DNA of 64,000 nucleotides, from positions 1 through 64,000 of the forward strand of contig MU832033.1 in NCBI GenBank assembly GCA_029204225.1, in the 5' to 3' direction. Source of the stretch: Diphasiastrum complanatum. Lineage: Eukaryota; Streptophyta; Lycopodiopsida; Lycopodiales; Lycopodiaceae. Both the position numbers and the translations under genes were made by a program. The notes beneath the pieces are model-generated. The model saw only the letters and a program-made list of their open reading frames with translations. It made no database searches and was not told where the DNA came from. This document shows, one piece after another, positions 48,484-59,040 of this stretch. Position 1 is the first letter of the stretch. The number at the start of each line of letters is the position of its first letter.

Positions 48484-48768
48484 TGATTCTTGGAAGAAGT
48501 TGGCATGAAGCAGAAAAATCCCACGACATTACATAGCGACAGTCAGAGTGGCATTCAACTAGCAAAGAATCCAGTGTTCCATGCGAGAACCAAACACATT
48601 GAGATTCAGTATCATTTTATACATGAGAGGCTGCTGAGTCGTGAAATTCATGTTATTCATTGTAGCACAGAAGAACAACTAGCTGATATTTTCACTAAGC
48701 CACTTGTTGGAGAAAAGTTTGATAAGTTTAGATCAAAGATTTCTATACTTAAAGTTTGTTGACTTTAA
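48484..48768 (+). pseudogene. Copia RNase H C-terminal part
   Basis: Forward frame LEEVGMKQKNPTTLHSDSQSG, then IQLAKNPVFHARTKHIEIQYHF, IHCSTEEQLADIFTKPL and a stop at 48760-48762. It starts exactly where the inverted part's KEAIWL block should continue. The sequence is well conserved. Confidence 0.85.
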
Positions 48769-48805
48769 AGCTATGTATATGACTGTATAAAAAGTAAACT
48801 CTACT

Positions 48806-49080
48806 TTAAGGGAGAGAGTTAGAATTAAAGTAGAATCATTGTGTTACTGTACTGTGGGTCCTATCAGTTGATAAGGATCAGTTGGCCTCGCCACGAGGCA
48901 AGTCGACGGGACACGCGTCCCGCCAACGTCAACCTGGATCATGCATGGGTTTTCTGAGTGAACAACTATATGTACAATGTAATCTCATTTTGAGAAATAC
49001 AGTTGCTATGTGAGCTTGCTGTGGAGAGTGTTTTCTGTCTGTGTTACTGTGTAGCATGATCTGTGTTCCTGTTCGAAGCA
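48806..49080 (+). repeat. Polypurine tract and LTR of the RNase H relic
   Basis: Purine-rich aagggagagag near 48817-48827 follows RNase H, then LTR-like sequence beginning ttagaattaaag. It contains two hairpins: GCCTCG/CGAGGC (48885-48890, 48894-48899) and CGGGAC/GTCCCG (48907-48912, 48917-48922). The end is set by the start of unrelated gypsy gag on the reverse strand. The second LTR was not found. Confidence 0.6.
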
Positions 49081-49084
49081 AATT

Positions 49085-49435
49085 CTAAGTATCTCGCCAC
49101 CACGATGACACTTTGCCGCGTAAAACTGGCACGACACTTTCAATTTTCTTCTCATCAGGAACACCGTGCAGATTGAAGTAACTACTCCACTTGGCCAACC
49201 AGTCCTCGACGACTTCAGGTTTCTTCTCCTTCTTCTCCCACACATAAACCTCCGATTGAAAATCGAGATTGGGAGAAGACATCAATTTGACTTGATTCAA
49301 CAGGACCTCTATTTGCTGATCTCTCATTTGATTATGATTATTCATATCATTGAGCACCATACTCAACTGCTGACAAATCACCATATACGATGGTGCACCT
49401 GGATTCGCAGCTTGATTTGAAGTTTCTTTGGCCAT
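49085..49435 (-). pseudogene. Gypsy gag N-terminal fragment
   Basis: An open frame of 116 codons from 49435, starting MAKETSNQAANP, with a helical middle (MNNHNQMRDQQIEVLLNQ) and then VVEDWLAKWSSYF, HGVPDEKKIESV and LRGKVSSWW. The last block is the retrotrans_gag signature that precedes the capsid core. The fragment is cut off at the copia LTR, so the rest of gag and all of pol are missing. Confidence 0.7.
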
Positions 49436-51193
49436 TTCGATATATCTATCCTGGAAATCACTATATTTAGTTAATATCTGATTAACTTATAATGAAATAC
49501 AATTGACCAAAAAACTGACTGAAATTGACTCCAGCATGGTCAAATCACTATTTTTCAATTTCATAGATAATTCAAGAAACTGCATAAAACTAAAAATTTT
49601 GAGCTTTCGCACTTTTAATTTCGTTTTAGATTTTACACTTTTTTTTTAAAAAAAAATCACTGCCAGTTATTAAGCAATCGAAATCGAAAACTTGATTCAC
49701 TGTTCGATTCTTAATCTCATTGTATTAATGTCCATCAGGCATGCAAGACATGCGACATTGAACTGATTTTTTTTAATTACCAAATTTTACGTAAAATCAA
49801 GTTCTACGAAAATTGTCAGCTATAAAACCCAGTTTTGTATCTACCAATCAGAGTACATGCGTATAACCACTCAAAATAGATCTAAACTACTTATGCATGT
49901 CAGAATCACTATGAGAATAAACATGCAGACATTCCATGCACGCACTGTACCACAAAATAGGAAATTGACTTGCATGCAATTAGAACAATTCGGAATTCTA
50001 CCAATTTTGCTCACAAAATTGCAAAACTTCAGATGATCATAACTTTGGCTACAAGACTCCAAATTGGGTGCTGTAAAGCTCAGTACTGAGGGAGACCTAG
50101 TGAACAAGATCTTGCCATGTCAGCCTGCCACCTAGGATTCACACGTGTGAGATCAAAACAACCAAAAAACCTGTAGGAGGGTGCACTTTTTCAAGCCCGA
50201 TCTACCTAAAAACGTGCAAACACTCAACCAAGCCTAAACGTGATGATCCAAACAGTCTTAAATGGGCTCTAAGAGTTCCATGAAGACTTCATACAGATCC
50301 TAGGAAGCAGTATGGGCTGAGAACCATGAATTCTTGATTTCTAGAAGTCAAAATTACAAACTTGATGAAATTGAAACATAAGCCTCTACCCATCAATTTA
50401 CAGGTCTGATAGCTTGCTGGGAAGGTGAAAAGAAATAAAAATCATGCTGTAAAAAATCTAGAACGATCCCCTTATGGATTTAGAGAAATCCACCCCCCAA
50501 AATTCACCAAAATTGGTCAATTTTTGCCAATTTTTACTTCATACAAACCCAATTTCTGGAATTCCAGGCTCTAACCTCTAGGACAGCTTCAAGATACTAT
50601 GATTCATCTTTTCCCAGCTTCAATAGTTGTTCCGCAACCTCCTACCACCCAATTCCATGAAAAAACAAGCAAAAATCATGGATTTTGGCCTTTTCTAGGT
50701 TTTTTTCACCATGACATATTGGAAATTTATGGCAAGAACATTTTTCTCTAACACATGCAATCTTTTTTACAGAACTATAACCACCCTATTGATCTGAACT
50801 TGTTGGATTTTGGTTCTTACTATCATTTTTGTGCCAAAAAGCATGGAAAACAAGCCAAACTTGGCCACAAAATAGCCTAGAATCCAAAAGCATGAAAAGA
50901 TCCAACATGCAACCTGAATTTCAACTACTTTCAAGTGAATAAACTTGCTGGAAATTTCAGATCCATAACTAGTTTTGAGTTACACATGATAAAACTCCAA
51001 AAAGACAACCAAAATTGATTTCATAGCACAATTCTCCATAAACCACAATGAATTTGAGAGAGATATGGATCATGCAAATTAAAATTGGGAAGATCCACCA
51101 ACTTGCAACCTTGCTCCTCTCCTTGGATGAGAATACTAGTTGATCTCCACCAAGCTCCTATGAAAAACACCACCTCTCCAAGCTTGTAAGCCT
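49436..51193 (-). other. Long untranslated leader of the gypsy fragment
   Basis: 1.76 kb of AT-rich sequence between primer site and gag start with no supported frame. It contains CACACGTGTG at 50140-50149. Confidence 0.55.
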
Positions 51194-51206
51194 TGATCTG
51201 ATACCA
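51194..51206 (-). other. Met-tRNA-like primer site of the gypsy fragment
   Basis: Reverse strand TGGTATCAGATCA, one or two changes from the usual Met-tRNA site, next to the LTR. Confidence 0.65.
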
Positions 51207-51208
51207 CT

Positions 51209-51821
51209 ATAAGGGAAGCTCCTTAGATTCTGCTTACAAATCACAAACATAATGGATAACACACTATGGAGAAACCACCCAACCAAGTAGAAGCATCTAA
51301 TCAAACTCTAGAAGCCTCACCCCCAAGCCAAGGAACAACAAGCATGAATATAGAGTGAGAGCCTGGCAATGAATCTACAACCATAATGAGGAGTAGGGCG
51401 AGTTTGGACCCAATATATAGAGCCAAAAGCAGCCTGGACACATAGCCATGCATAGCCCTAAGTTCCCTATACATAGATTCACCTAGAATAGAGTCCTAAG
51501 CATGGACCAACTATTCATAGAATTGCTAATGATAACTCTACACATGCATACATTGTCTCATACCTTGTCTAAACTCCATTTAGTGTGTTCTGGACCTCAC
51601 AAGGATATTAGTTACTTTCGGGTCACGTCCAATATGATGTGGCATAACTAACAGCTTGTTTCACTACTGTACGTGAACCCCATTCTATGATCCTTTGGGT
51701 TCCACCTCTTACATGATAATAGGAGGCCTCTTTATTAAAAAACATAACTTAATTTGAGAGAGTCTAAATTGCTAACTCCCTCATGGTTATCCATCTTTTA
51801 GGAATTACCATGTGGCTCACA
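51209..51821 (-). repeat. Probable 5' LTR of the gypsy fragment
   Basis: Region right of the primer site with a reverse-strand TATA box (CTATATATT, about 51410-51420). The right edge is placed where the reverse strand starts TGTGAGCCACATGG. No second copy is available for comparison. Confidence 0.45.
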
Positions 51822-52014
51822 GTACATCACTAGTAATTCTCGTGCTTTCAGACTCGGCTCTCAACGTCGTCTCCACTGAAAACCCTTTTTGGGTGAAGAG
51901 ACACTACATTGGCACCTAAGGCACGTGGCATTAGCTAACCTCAGGGGCGTGGCATCAACTAACAACAAGGAAGGCCATGTCATTGGGAGGGAGCATTGTG
52001 GTGACATACTGGAA

Positions 52015-52105
52015 TAGGATACAACAGGGCAGGTTAATTGTTCAAGCTTCGAGCTTCGAGCTTTCAAGCTTCCAACATCAAGCTAGTGGGATTTATGCGA
52101 CGTCA
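52015..52105 (+). repeat. Left arm of a 4.4-kb-spaced inverted repeat
   Basis: Matches the reverse complement of 56490-56575 at about 85% by eye. Shared landmarks are gggcaggt, gcttcgagcttcgagct, cttccaacatca and gctagtgggatttatgc. Confidence 0.75.
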
Positions 52106-52161
52106 ACAAAAATTTTCATCTTTACCATTCTAATATCACAATATATTGCTATAGCAAGATC

Positions 52162-52656
52162 TAGAAATTGACCTTGAAGTGCTCGCCCAGTGAAAAAGTA
52201 CATTTTTTCTTTGTAAAGAATCATGTGCTTGTCCATCTATATAATTAAGCTCAGCCACATTCTCTCTTTTCCAATGCTTTTGTGAAAGTGAATGGCTACT
52301 TCAAAGTTGACCTTTTTTTCCATCAACAAAAGTTGTGCATGTCCAAAAAGTCTTTCTAAGAATACCGTTGATTACGAGTTGGTAATTGGCAGTAGCCAAC
52401 CACTCATAGAAATTGACCTTGAAGTGCTCGTCCAGTGAAAAAGTACATTTTTTCTTTGTAAAGAATCATGTGCTTGTCCATCTATGTAATTAAGCTCAGC
52501 CACATTCTCTCTTTTCCAATGCTTTTGTGAAAGTGAATGGCTACTTCAAAGTTGACCTTTTTTTCCATCAACAAAAGTTGTGCATGTCCAAAAAGTCTTT
52601 CTAAGAATACCGTTGATTACGAGTTGGTAATTGGCAGTAGCCAACCACTCATAGAA
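52162..52656. repeat. Near-perfect 245-bp tandem duplication
   Basis: Copies 52162-52406 and 52407-52651. Only about two substitutions were noticed (gcccag/gtccag and ctatata/ctatgta). The near identity points to a recent duplication. Confidence 0.95.
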
Positions 52657-53285
52657 TCCATTCTTTGTAATCAAATAAGAATGTCATCCTCTCATAGCTC
52701 AAATTTCCCGAAGCCACTTCCAATGTGAGTAGGTACAGCTAATTGTCAATAATAAACTTCGAAAGAAACTCAAGAAAACAGCAAGAAAATTCTAATTTCC
52801 AATATGAGTAGGTAGAGCTAATTGTCACTTATGAAAATTATTATCTTTTAGGTCAAAGAATGAAATTCAATAATATTTAGCTCATCAAAGGATTGTTTTG
52901 CAGCACCTGTTGCTCTATACCTTCACTACCCAAAATAGCAACTACGATTTGAGGCAAGGAAAGGTTTACTGTCTGCTCGTCTGCTCTTCAAGTAGCCTTC
53001 GTAAGCATATTGAATAGATGGAGTATTTCAATCTATAAACTAATGCATCTCCGATAGTTGTAGTGAAGCCATGAAAAAATACATATTTTTCTATAACTCC
53101 TTAGTAAAGTAGGCTCAAATGGTAGTAATACATGTCTATGATCTCTACAGGGTGCATCAACCTGCTGAAGTGTATTGGTGAGAGTGGTGGATGGTAGACC
53201 AATATGTTCGCAGAGAACTGAAACTCCAAGAAAAAAATTCACTCAACAGATCTTAAACAAGCATATCTGAAATAGATTGTAGACA

Positions 53286-53402
53286 CCATTCTGCTAGCAG
53301 AATGGCCAGCAGAATGGTGCTTGGAATAATAAAAACTCCTGCATCTTAAATAGACATATCCTAAATATTTGACTGCAACTACCATTCTGCCGACAGAATG
53401 GT
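53286..53402. repeat. Pair of palindromes around CCATTCTG
   Basis: 53286-53305 is a perfect 20-bp palindrome (CCATTCTGCTAGCAGAATGG). 53381-53402 is a second, with two central mismatches. A half copy (agcagaatggtgc) follows the first. Confidence 0.9.
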
Positions 53403-53770
53403 GCCCGCGCTTAAAAATGCCTGCAATCAAATGTCTCATATTGAAGGCCCAACAACCATGCTAAACCCTGGGATGGGATCCCTACGTTTACAATGGGCTT
53501 TACTCAAGTCTCACAATGGTAGGAAATGGTATTTACCACCAATGTCAAATTAGCAATCTTGTTGAGGTGATTTAAAAACTATTCAGCTACTCGAATATAG
53601 TTCGCCATGTGCACCTCCTCAAAGGGCTGCTGCGTGAAGAACTCCATAACAAAAAAAAACCTACCGTTTACATTCACAAGAAAAAACTCACGAAATGCCA
53701 GACAACAAGGTAGGCTGCCTTCTCCACGCAACGTTAGATAGAGTATCCTAGTTGCATTCTCCACGTTTAA

Positions 53771-53921
53771 CACATATTTTTTGCTTTTTAATTTATTTTA
53801 AAATGGGCATAATATGCATTAGGTATCCATTATGTTACAGGGATGGTCACATATTTTTTGCTTTTTAATTTATTAAAAATGGGCATAATATGTATTAGGT
53901 ATCCATTATGTTATTAGCAGG
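53771..53921. repeat. 77-bp tandem duplication
   Basis: Two copies beginning cacatattttttgc at 53771 and 53848, sharing atgggcataatatg and ggtatccattatgtta. A few indels separate them. Confidence 0.9.
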
Positions 53922-54822
53922 GTCGTCGTTTATGTTGTAAAAACAGGTTGCTTAATTATTCAAAATGTCACCCCCGCAAACCGTATACCAAGTTGTATTT
54001 TAGATTTATATAATACATTTATACTGTATTTTTATACATTACAAAGATTTAAATAACCATTAATTCTTTGTGCTATACTCACTGCTGTAGCATCAAGATA
54101 CCTTAATGTTCACTGACAGATGTAACAAGAACCAATACTTGAACCTGGAAATTAGCAAGGGCCACAATCCAACCTCAAGTCTGCAAATAATGACCCAAAC
54201 CTGGCAGTTGTAGCTAATGTGGCATATATATGAAACCCTGGAACAATTGCAAATCAGCTTAGCGTTATGGATCCATCCATCTTCATCAAAATGCTTCATG
54301 ATCCATCCATCCATTCACACCGAAACTCCAGCAAACCAACAAAACAAAATCAACATACATTAATGTAGCAGCAGCCTTCAGAGCCTCGGCAGACCAGCAG
54401 CGCAAGCAAGAGCAGAAGTACATAGAGGAAAAGAGAAAGGGAAACCTTCTGATCCCTCTGCAGATACTGTCGGTGTCGTCCCAAGACCTGGAATTCTCTT
54501 AACGCTGCGTAAATTCTAATCCCTTCATTCAATAAAAAACAAAAAGTTCCAAAAGAAAACAAATTTGATTAATCTGCTTTGCTTTTGGAGTCTATCTTCA
54601 CCATTTACTCGCTCGATCATCTACGATGAATATAACTAATACATAATTTGAGTCTTCCAGTAGCACGAATCAGAGCTTTTGCATATAAATAATACACAAT
54701 TTGCATTACGGTAACAGAAACAACGCAAGAGAGATTTGCGAGAAAGTAATGAAAACCGTATATAGGGTATTAAGACCGTAGCGAGAAGGCCTCCCCTGCT
54801 AAATAACGTCAGGTAACGGGCA

Positions 54823-54911
54823 AGGATGACCCGTTATGAGAAATGGCAGGCCAAGGGCTCGCCCTCCCGGGCTCACCTTCGGCCCTGCAATTTTTCATAA
54901 CGGGCCATCCT
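54823..54911. repeat. Imperfect fold-back with 30-bp arms
   Basis: The left arm from 54823 (aggatgacccgttatgag...) pairs with the right arm ending 54911 (...cataacgggccatcct), about 25 of 30 bases. The loop is about 28 bp and GC-rich (ccctcccgggctc). Confidence 0.85.
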
Positions 54912-55095
54912 GGCTCGTTATCTAATACGTTAAGCTGAAATTTTGTTTGAGTGCACGATCTCCAGAGAGAGAGAGGAGAGCTGTGGGCGGCTGTCGCGTG
55001 TCGCGGCTCGTTATTTAATACGTTAAGCTGAAATTTTGTTTGAGTGCACGATCTCCAGAGAGAGAGGAGAGCTGTGGGCGGCTGTCGCGTGCGCG
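54912..55095. repeat. 93-bp tandem duplication
   Basis: Copies start ggctcgttat at 54912 and 55005 and end in gggcggctgtcgcgtg. It is followed by a gcgc-rich run and a GA array at 55117-55155. Confidence 0.93.
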
Positions 55096-55113
55096 TGCGC
55101 GTGTGCGCGCGCG

Positions 55114-55116
<3 letters not shown>

Positions 55117-55155
<39 letters not shown>
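55117..55155. repeat. GA microsatellite
   Basis: About 19 units after an alternating purine-pyrimidine gcgcgtgtgcgcgc tract. Confidence 0.95.
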
Positions 55156-55157
<2 letters not shown>

Positions 55158-55657
55158 CTAAAGGTCATACTCCATTTTTTCTTGAAGTCAATGTCATATG
55201 TACAATTTTCCAAGACACAACGGGTCACGCGAAATGATCTTTCTAACCCAAATATAACGTTCTTATTGCAAACTTAAATGTTATCAATAAGATACGTGTA
55301 TTAAGATTTATAAAGCATATTTGGATGATACTTGAGGCACTATTGTAAGGAGAACAAAAAATGTTTTACAATAAGTTGAGAAGAGTTCCATGATTATTAG
55401 CAAATGTTGCAAATGTGCAAATGCGAATATTTGCAAGGGTGCAAATTCAGCTGCTTGTGATAAAGTGTGCAACTTTGTGAGGGGAGGAGGGACAATGCCA
55501 ATGTTGCCCTCCAAAACCCCAAATTATAAAAGTTAGTTAGATTGGTATGTCCTAAGAAAAAACATAACAAAGATACTAATGGTGTGCTACCTTTTTTAAG
55601 CTACATGTTTATTATGAAGGTTATTGAGAATGCATGTTATTTTTTTCTTTTCAGCTA

Positions 55658-55940
55658 CAGTTGCATAGGTAACCAGCACCCGAAGTAATGAGGCTTGCAA
55701 TGTTCAATGCTTAACTCACAACACCTAATGTACTGAACTTGGCTGCTCATGCACCAATTAGGGGGTAATCAACATTGGTATGGAATGAAATCAAGTAGGG
55801 CGTGAGGACATCCTTCAATGGAAGCATGTGTAATCAATGTGCTTAAGATGCTATGTAATCATTAATTGCATAGGTGACCAATGCACTAATTAGTGAGGCT
55901 TGCAATATTCAAAGCTCATGTTACAACACCTAGTCTACTA
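55658..55940. repeat. Direct repeat pair, 209 bp apart
   Basis: ttgcataggt, gaggcttgcaat, ttcaa, acaacacctа-type run and ctact recur in order at 55658-55735 and 55867-55940. Confidence 0.7.
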
Positions 55941-56489
55941 ACTTCGGATAGATTGATAGTTGATAGAATACTGGAGTGCCAACTAAGTGCTTGTAGTTTA
56001 ACTTTTAATAGGCCTATTGACAGCATCGTTAGAGGCGCTCTACATAGCCTTTCTTATCTACACCTATTTGGAGTATCATTTGCATATGTTGAGTATGTGT
56101 GCTAGTTGTAGAAGAAGCTGGAAACTCTATTTCATTCATGGGAAAAGGTCATGAATTGGTGCCATGATTCATTTGCAGGCCATGGAGCTACACATTTGTT
56201 CACCCTTCTTGAAACTCCTCATGATGATTTTTTATCTTTTTGATAGACAAATTTTGTAAAAATGATTGATGTGCTGCTGATGAGAGAAAATGATTGATGT
56301 GTTGATGAGAGAAAATTAGAGAAAAACACTAGTAGGCTTATTGATTAGTGGATCAAAGCGCATGAGTTCTTGGGGCCATAAATATCCACAAAGGTCCCGA
56401 GTATGGAGGCTGAGGGCATGTTCGATAGCTTTGAAAGACTATTTTGTAACAAAAGGGTGATTTCTTGGAGCTTCGTTTATAGTGCCTCT

Positions 56490-56575
56490 TGGCATAAATC
56501 CCACTAGCGTGATGTTGGAAGCTCGAAGCTCGAAGCTCAACAACTGACCTGCCCGATACAACCCTATGGCTCAAG
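56490..56575 (-). repeat. Right arm of the inverted repeat
   Basis: Partner of 52015-52105. It lies about 50 bp before the S insertion. Confidence 0.75.
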
Positions 56576-56626
56576 AATTTTGACTAACACTCTTCATGCT
56601 TTCTTTCTATCTTTCATTCTTTGTGG

Positions 56627-57273
56627 TGTTAGAAATTAGCAATTTTCACATGGTTTTTGATGTATTTTGACATCTATGTGGATCCACACGTGTAAAATGA
56701 CACTTGTAATGTTCAGATCCATTTTGATTAGCTTTCATTTGAGTCAAATATGGCATCTCCTATATTATAGGAGTTAGGTCCTAGATTGTAGAAATCTAGA
56801 AGGTCAAACAAACCACCAATGGATGATGTGGCAAACTTGATAGATCTTATCCAAAGTGGATATGGATAAGTACAATGAGTTGTCCCACACGTGCTGGATG
56901 CAGCTTAGAGAGAGATTATGATGATTGTGTACTTGATCCATGATGGATCCATAGTGAACCTAATGATGAGAAACATTGGTTTGTGAAGCAATCTTGGTGT
57001 TTTCACTCTCTTAAGCACTTTCTTTGTGGATGAATGCTTAGTAAATCATTAGTAAACTATTTCTCTGTTATCAGGCTGTACAATAGCTGTACTTCACACG
57101 TGTGAAGCCGTGGGTCATCATTATTTGATTGTTCTTGCTTGGAATCACAAATATTGTCAAGTAGAAGCTAGATTTGGAAGCTAGTCTTGATATAGATCAA
57201 GATCCCAAGCTACCAATCACTCTTTGTGATCATTTTTAGATCAAATTCAGTCCTTAAACTCTGAAATTTGACA
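56627..57273 (+). repeat. 5' LTR of element S
   Basis: LTR of 647 bp. The 16-bp perfect palindrome CTTCACACGTGTGAAG lies at 57092-57107, and a second CACACGTGT at 56685-56693. A 16-bp stretch around 57165 is absent from the 3' copy. Confidence 0.94.
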
Positions 57274-57286
57274 TGGTATCAAAGCC
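57274..57286 (+). other. Primer-binding site of element S
   Basis: TGGTATCAAAGCC, one change from the canonical Met-tRNA site, directly after the LTR's CA. Confidence 0.9.
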
Positions 57287-57896
57287 AAGTCAAAGAGCTT
57301 AGTTGATGATCCAAATATCTTCATTTTGGTGAAAGCATTGGTGCTAGATTCATTTTTGAAGGAGGGCGACCTTTACTAATAGTTTACTTGTGATGTTGAG
57401 GTTCAGATTAGTGTGTAAAGTTCAGATGTATTTCTCACACATGTGAGAGGCTGCTGGAGTTCTACTTTCACCAAAACTTTGTGTTTTTTCAATATCTGAG
57501 CTTCAAAACAAGTTGTGAAGAGTGAAACTAGTGATGTCCTTTTAAGAATCCATTGTTTCCATAATAGATTTGATGTTGAAAGGTGTTAGAAGCTTGTTAA
57601 ACCTCCAAAACATTGAGAGTGAGTTTGAGGCTTATGTTTTTTAGTTCAAAAGTGAAGCTAAAACCATTCTAAACACCATAGGAAGGCATTGGCACTTCCA
57701 AGAGTCAAATCCAAGCTTCTAAATTGAATAGATTGTGTAGAATTCATTTTTCCAAGTCTTTTGAGTTTAAGATCATTATAGATCTTGCTTTTTGAGTCTT
57801 GTGAGATTCAAGAGAGTAGCATTGTAGCTAAATTCTGAGAAAGAGAGAAGGGAGAGCCTTTGAATAGTACATTTGTTGTACTTGTTACTAGTTAGA
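57287..57896 (+). other. Untranslated leader of element S
   Basis: 610 bp without supported coding. It contains the palindrome CTCACACATGTGAG at 57434-57447. Confidence 0.6.
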
Positions 57897-58790
57897 ATGG
57901 GTTCAATTGGAGCCTATCTTCTTGAGGCTAGTGAAAGGCTAAATTATAATAATTATTCAACTTGGAAAGTAAGAATGGAGTCACTACTAGTGCTCCAAGA
58001 TATGTATGATCTTTCATAGGAGAGGAAGAAGAATCTCAAGGAGGGCAAGATCTAGTGAGTTACAAAAGGAGAGCTAGACTAGCATTACATTGCCTAAAAA
58101 TGAATGTTAGTAATGAACTTCTAAAAGAAGTGGCATCTTGTACCTCATCCACAGAGGCATGGGACTATCTAAACGGGATTTATGAATCCAAAAATACCTC
58201 TAGAGCTTATGATAAGAAATAAAGTTCTTCAAAGCATTAGAGGAAGTGATGAGAGTGCTCAAGATTATGTCTTGGGAATAAAGTCTCTCAATAAATAACT
58301 TTTTATCATAAGTGAGGGTATTCATGATGATGAACTTGTTCAAATCATTTTGAATGGTCTTGGAGATGAGTTTTCCAATCTTGTACAAAGCTTTGCTATT
58401 CAAGATGCACTACCTTCTATTGACAAGCTCCACAGCGTGCTTGTGGTCGAGGAGAGTAGAATCCTTCATGTCAAGCAAAGGATTGGTTCCTTGAAGTTGC
58501 ATGATGGTGATGAGAAGGCCAACTTCTCAAGCAAAGGAAAGTCAAAGAAGATCCAACAAAAGGAGACCAAGAGTGATGATCAACCATCAAGCTTTAAAGG
58601 TGGAAAGAAGAACAAAGCCAAACTCAAGTGCTTCTTTTGTGGAAAGAAGGGGCACTTTGCAGCCGAGTGTTACAAGAAGAAAAATGTACAAGGAGAGAGC
58701 AAACAAGGCAACCTCACTCTTGAGGAAGATGAGGATGAAGTGGATTCATCCTTGATGGCATCTACATCAACATCCAAGAGCTACTCCAAT
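57897..58790 (+). pseudogene. Element S gag
   Basis: The start at 57897 (MGSIGAYLLEASERL) is followed by WKVRMESLLVLQD and an in-frame TAG at 58017 after 40 codons. The UBN2 part continues in other frames (LKMNVSNELLKEVAS near 58100). From 58350 an open frame has GLGDEFSNLVQSF, a Lys-rich stretch and the CCHC knuckle (CFFCGKKGHFAAEC) at 58629-58670. Confidence 0.87.
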
Positions 58791-59040
58791 GACACATGGT
58801 GGATTGATAGTGGGACTAGTTCCCACATGACATTCCAAAAGGATTTTTTCTCAACTCTTGTACCTTTTGTAGGTTGTAAAAAGTGTATTCTAAGATCAAG
58901 AATGTAGAATAGATGGAGTGGGAACTATTCCCTTAAGTCTTGGATCCTCTAAAAGAGTAGATCTTGATAATGTACTCTATGTTCCTACACTCACTAAGAA
59001 TTTGTTAAGTGTAGGACAGCTGATGGATGATGGTTTATAT
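58791..59040 (+). pseudogene. Element S aspartic protease
   Basis: Catalytic motif DSGTS at 58806 (DSGAS in A, J, K and F), after TWWI. A short deletion with stops at 58905-58917 removes the ANDGE-type region. The KNLLSVGQLMDDG block at about 58996 completes the domain. Confidence 0.85.

Larger units (their letters stand above)
52106..56489. other. Interval between inverted repeats: no gene recognised
   Basis: 4.4 kb without a transposase or host coding frame that I can support. It holds the tandem duplications, palindromes and fold-back listed separately. Frames here are all under 90 codons except one of 139 that runs through a GA array and is spurious. Confidence 0.5.

Noticed and set aside
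49006-49245. Short reverse frame overlapping the gypsy gag start
   Set aside because: Different frame from the gag with the conserved W-YF and SSWW blocks, and partly in the copia LTR.
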